This document shows, in pieces, positions 7,230-8,841 of a stretch of 8,841 nt of DNA. The position numbers were made by a program, and so were the translations under genes. The DNA is from Gammaproteobacteria bacterium. Its GTDB lineage: Bacteria; Pseudomonadota; Gammaproteobacteria; Nitrococcales; Nitrococcaceae. Where the stretch lies: NCBI GenBank assembly GCA_018334525.1, contig JAGXLT010000028.1, positions 1 through 8,841 on the forward strand. Direction: 5' to 3'. The notes beneath the pieces were generated by a model. It did no database searches and was not told the DNA's origin. It saw only the letters and a program-made list of their open reading frames with translations. Position 1 is the stretch's first letter, and each line of letters begins with the position of its first letter.

Positions 7230-7332
7230 ACGTCAGTTGTTAGACGTCAGTTGTTAGTAAGAAAAAGCCGCCTCTTACTGATAACTACCCACTGATAACT
7301 GATAACTACCCACTGACAACTGACAACTGCCT
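7227..7332. repeat. Heptanucleotide repeat array in two inverted halves
   Basis: The right half (7277-7332) reads as eight consecutive 7-mers: ACTGATA, ACTACCC, ACTGATA, ACTGATA, ACTACCC, ACTGACA, ACTGACA, ACTGCCT. The left half (7227-7258) is the same family inverted: its complement reads ACTAACA, ACTGACG, TCTAACA, ACTGACG, TCTA, seen on the plus strand as two tandem copies of a 14-mer. Between them, AGTAAGA (7256-7262) and TCTTACT (7273-7279) form a perfect seven-pair stem around a 10-nt loop. The array begins at the uppP stop codon and ends in the aceK stop codon. It resembles the short tandem heptamer repeats found between genes in various bacteria. Confidence 0.85.
7256..7279. terminator. 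Possible terminator hairpin between uppP and aceK
   Basis: A perfect AGTAAGA/TCTTACT stem surrounds the loop AAAAGCCGCC. It lies midway between two convergent genes, the usual place for a shared terminator. The stem is AT-rich and has no adjacent T-tract, so it is not a canonical intrinsic terminator. Seen from the minus strand, GGCGGC followed by five T residues looks like the 3' half of one, but its partner arm is absent. Inverted heptamers on both sides could lengthen the fold imperfectly. Confidence 0.3.
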
Positions 7333-8841
7333 AAAGCTCTATTCGATGCGCAGCAACACTCTGACGAACATAGGGCACAATTTCGGCTACTTCGCCATTC
7401 AGGCGGCGGGTTTTAACGTCACGCCAGTAATCCGCCGTCAGAAGATCCCGATGGGCGCTCAGAAATTCACTGCGCAGACGTGAGGGCATGGAAAGAAAGC
7501 GGATAAATTCCTCCGGAAAGATATCCTGCGGCCCCACATACCGATGCATTGAATGATCCATTAGCGGATAGTCATCATCCGGCTCGGGTATTTCAAAAAA
7601 GTTACAGTCGGTAACCAGCAGGACCTCATCATAGTCATAGAAAACTACTCTGCCCGAGCTGGTTACCCCGAAATTTTTCAGCAGCAAGTCGCCGGCAAAT
7701 ATATTCGTTTCCGCCAGATCCTTAATACAGCGCCCATAATCAAGGATGGCCCGAATGCCTTCTTCCTCGTCCACTTCACGGACATACAGGTTAAGGGGGC
7801 GAACACGACGCTCTACATAGGCGTGATTAAAGACCAGTTGGTCGCCATTAATACTGACGGTTCGTGGTGCCTCGGCCATCAACTCAGCGAAAATTTTGTC
7901 GGAAAATCGATGCCGGGGTAGTTGCAGATTACGAAAGTGTTGGGTATCGATCAGGCGCCCGGCATGGTCATGCCGGGAAACCAGTCGATAGCTCTGGTGT
8001 ACATCATCATGCGTCGTTGTCTTTGGCGGGCGAAATACATCCCGCATGACTTTGAAAACCAGATTAAACGAGGGGAGTGTGAAAACAATTTGAACCAAGC
8101 CCGGTTCACCAGGCGCATGGACAAAGGCATCAGTTGTTTTATCAAGATGCTTTATGAGTGTACGGTAACGCTCTGTTTTTCCTTGCCTGAGTCGACCGAG
8201 AACTGTGTAGAGCTCATCAATCGGCTTGCGAGGCAGCAAGTCATGTAAAAACTGTACTGCGGCCACCACTGAGGTGGGGTCGGCAAAATAATACGAGCGG
8301 GTATAAGAAAAAATGACACCGATCTGTTTTGCAGTTGTTAGCACGGCATCGACCGTAATGCCCGCATCAGTATTACAAAGGGCAACAACGATCGGATGCG
8401 TTTTCCGCTCGGTGCGGATTCGGCCGACCAGATAAGCCCGTGTGCCCTGAAAGAAATGCGTGTCAATAAACTCAAGTCGATGGCAGTCGTTATCGGTTAA
8501 TGCCACCTGTGTGCTCTTTCGAATCGTATTCGCGATATACCCGGCAGCTTGCTCTGATTCCGCATAATGCCGCTGACTGAGTTTAAAATCTTCAAGCAGG
8601 GCAGCGCATACCGCATCAAGGTCTCCCCAGCAGGGATAGCAGCGCATTGTCAGGGAGGTGATCCCTTCCTCGGGTGGTGGCTGAATGAACTCGACGGCGG
8701 TATCAACACCGCGAGTGCCAAACACACGTCGGGTTATCGAATTGTAGAAGGTTTTGGCAAACCCGGCGTCGGGTATGTCTTCAATGCGCCGACCGAAGTA
8801 CTCACGAACAGCCTCCCACAGCTTATGATCGGTTTCTTCCC
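7331..8841 (-). CDS. aceK: Isocitrate dehydrogenase kinase/phosphatase AceK (5' end outside window)
   Basis: AceK phosphorylates isocitrate dehydrogenase to inactivate it and reverses this, directing isocitrate into the glyoxylate shunt during growth on acetate or fatty acids. Some 502 residues are visible, reading without a stop to the right edge; the E. coli protein has 578, so about 75 N-terminal residues are missing. A GTG at 8725 is not the start, because conserved residues (GFAKTFYNSITRRVFGTRG) run through it. The regulatory half includes ARSYYF-like TRSYYFADP. The kinase half has VFTLPSFNLVFKVMRD with the nucleotide-binding lysine, YVERRVRPLNLYV, NIFAGDLLLKNFGV, and VVFYDYDEV (about 7624-7647) with the metal-binding aspartates. 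The end, FPEEFIRFL and ADYWRDVKTRR, matches E. coli. aceA and aceB, its usual operon partners, are not in view; the upstream side lies beyond the window. Confidence 0.97.
   Translation of the reverse strand, partial: EETDHKLWEAVREYFGRRIEDIPDAGFAKTFYNSITRRVFGTRGVDTAVEFIQPPPEEGITSLTMRCYPCWGDLDAVCAALLEDFKLSQRHYAESEQAAGYIANTIRKSTQVALTDNDCHRLEFIDTHFFQGTRAYLVGRIRTERKTHPIVVALCNTDAGITVDAVLTTAKQIGVIFSYTRSYYFADPTSVVAAVQFLHDLLPRKPIDELYTVLGRLRQGKTERYRTLIKHLDKTTDAFVHAPGEPGLVQIVFTLPSFNLVFKVMRDVFRPPKTTTHDDVHQSYRLVSRHDHAGRLIDTQHFRNLQLPRHRFSDKIFAELMAEAPRTVSINGDQLVFNHAYVERRVRPLNLYVREVDEEEGIRAILDYGRCIKDLAETNIFAGDLLLKNFGVTSSGRVVFYDYDEVLLVTDCNFFEIPEPDDDYPLMDHSMHRYVGPQDIFPEEFIRFLSMPSRLRSEFLSAHRDLLTADYWRDVKTRRLNGEVAEIVPYVRQSVAAHRIEL

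Noticed and set aside
7277..7332. CRISPR array
   Set aside because: Units are only seven bases, contiguous and without spacers; no cas genes are near.
8723..8725. GTG at 8725 as the start of aceK
   Set aside because: The frame stays open to the window edge, and the residues before the GTG match the AceK family, so this codon encodes an internal valine.

Overview
The window is an ordinary chromosomal segment from a gammaproteobacterium; the exact genus cannot be fixed by eye. The main clue is gene order. recA, recX, alaS, csrA and tRNA-Ser(GCT) follow one another as in Escherichia coli (where the tRNA is serV), and lysC sits between alaS and csrA as in pseudomonads. The RecA, AlaRS, CsrA and AceK sequences are all clearly proteobacterial. 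Base composition looks balanced to slightly GC-rich, with no obvious compositional island.

Left part (1-5597, + strand): the end of recA overlaps recX. recX is followed after 2 nt by alaS, and alaS after 10 nt by lysC, giving a very compact run of DNA repair, tRNA charging and aspartate-family amino acid synthesis. lysC carries a single-base frameshift near 4090 but is otherwise full length, and it has a strong internal ribosome binding site in front of its regulatory ACT-domain half. A 222-nt spacer with several inverted repeats leads to csrA (global RNA-binding regulator), then tRNA-Ser(GCT) and a strong intrinsic terminator that is U-rich on both strands.

Right part (5598-8841): a small transaldolase gene (minus strand) ends toward that terminator and is divergent from uppP (plus strand), which encodes the undecaprenyl-diphosphate phosphatase of cell-wall lipid carrier recycling. 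uppP converges on aceK (minus strand, cut by the right edge), the kinase/phosphatase that switches isocitrate dehydrogenase between the TCA cycle and the glyoxylate shunt. The roughly 100 nt between the uppP and aceK stop codons are filled almost completely by a heptanucleotide repeat array arranged as two inverted halves around a short hairpin.

No mobile element, CRISPR array, phage gene or defence system is visible, and there is no gene-free stretch above 300 nt. The points worth a second look are small: the lysC frameshift and internal start, the csrA leader hairpin, and the heptamer array between uppP and aceK.
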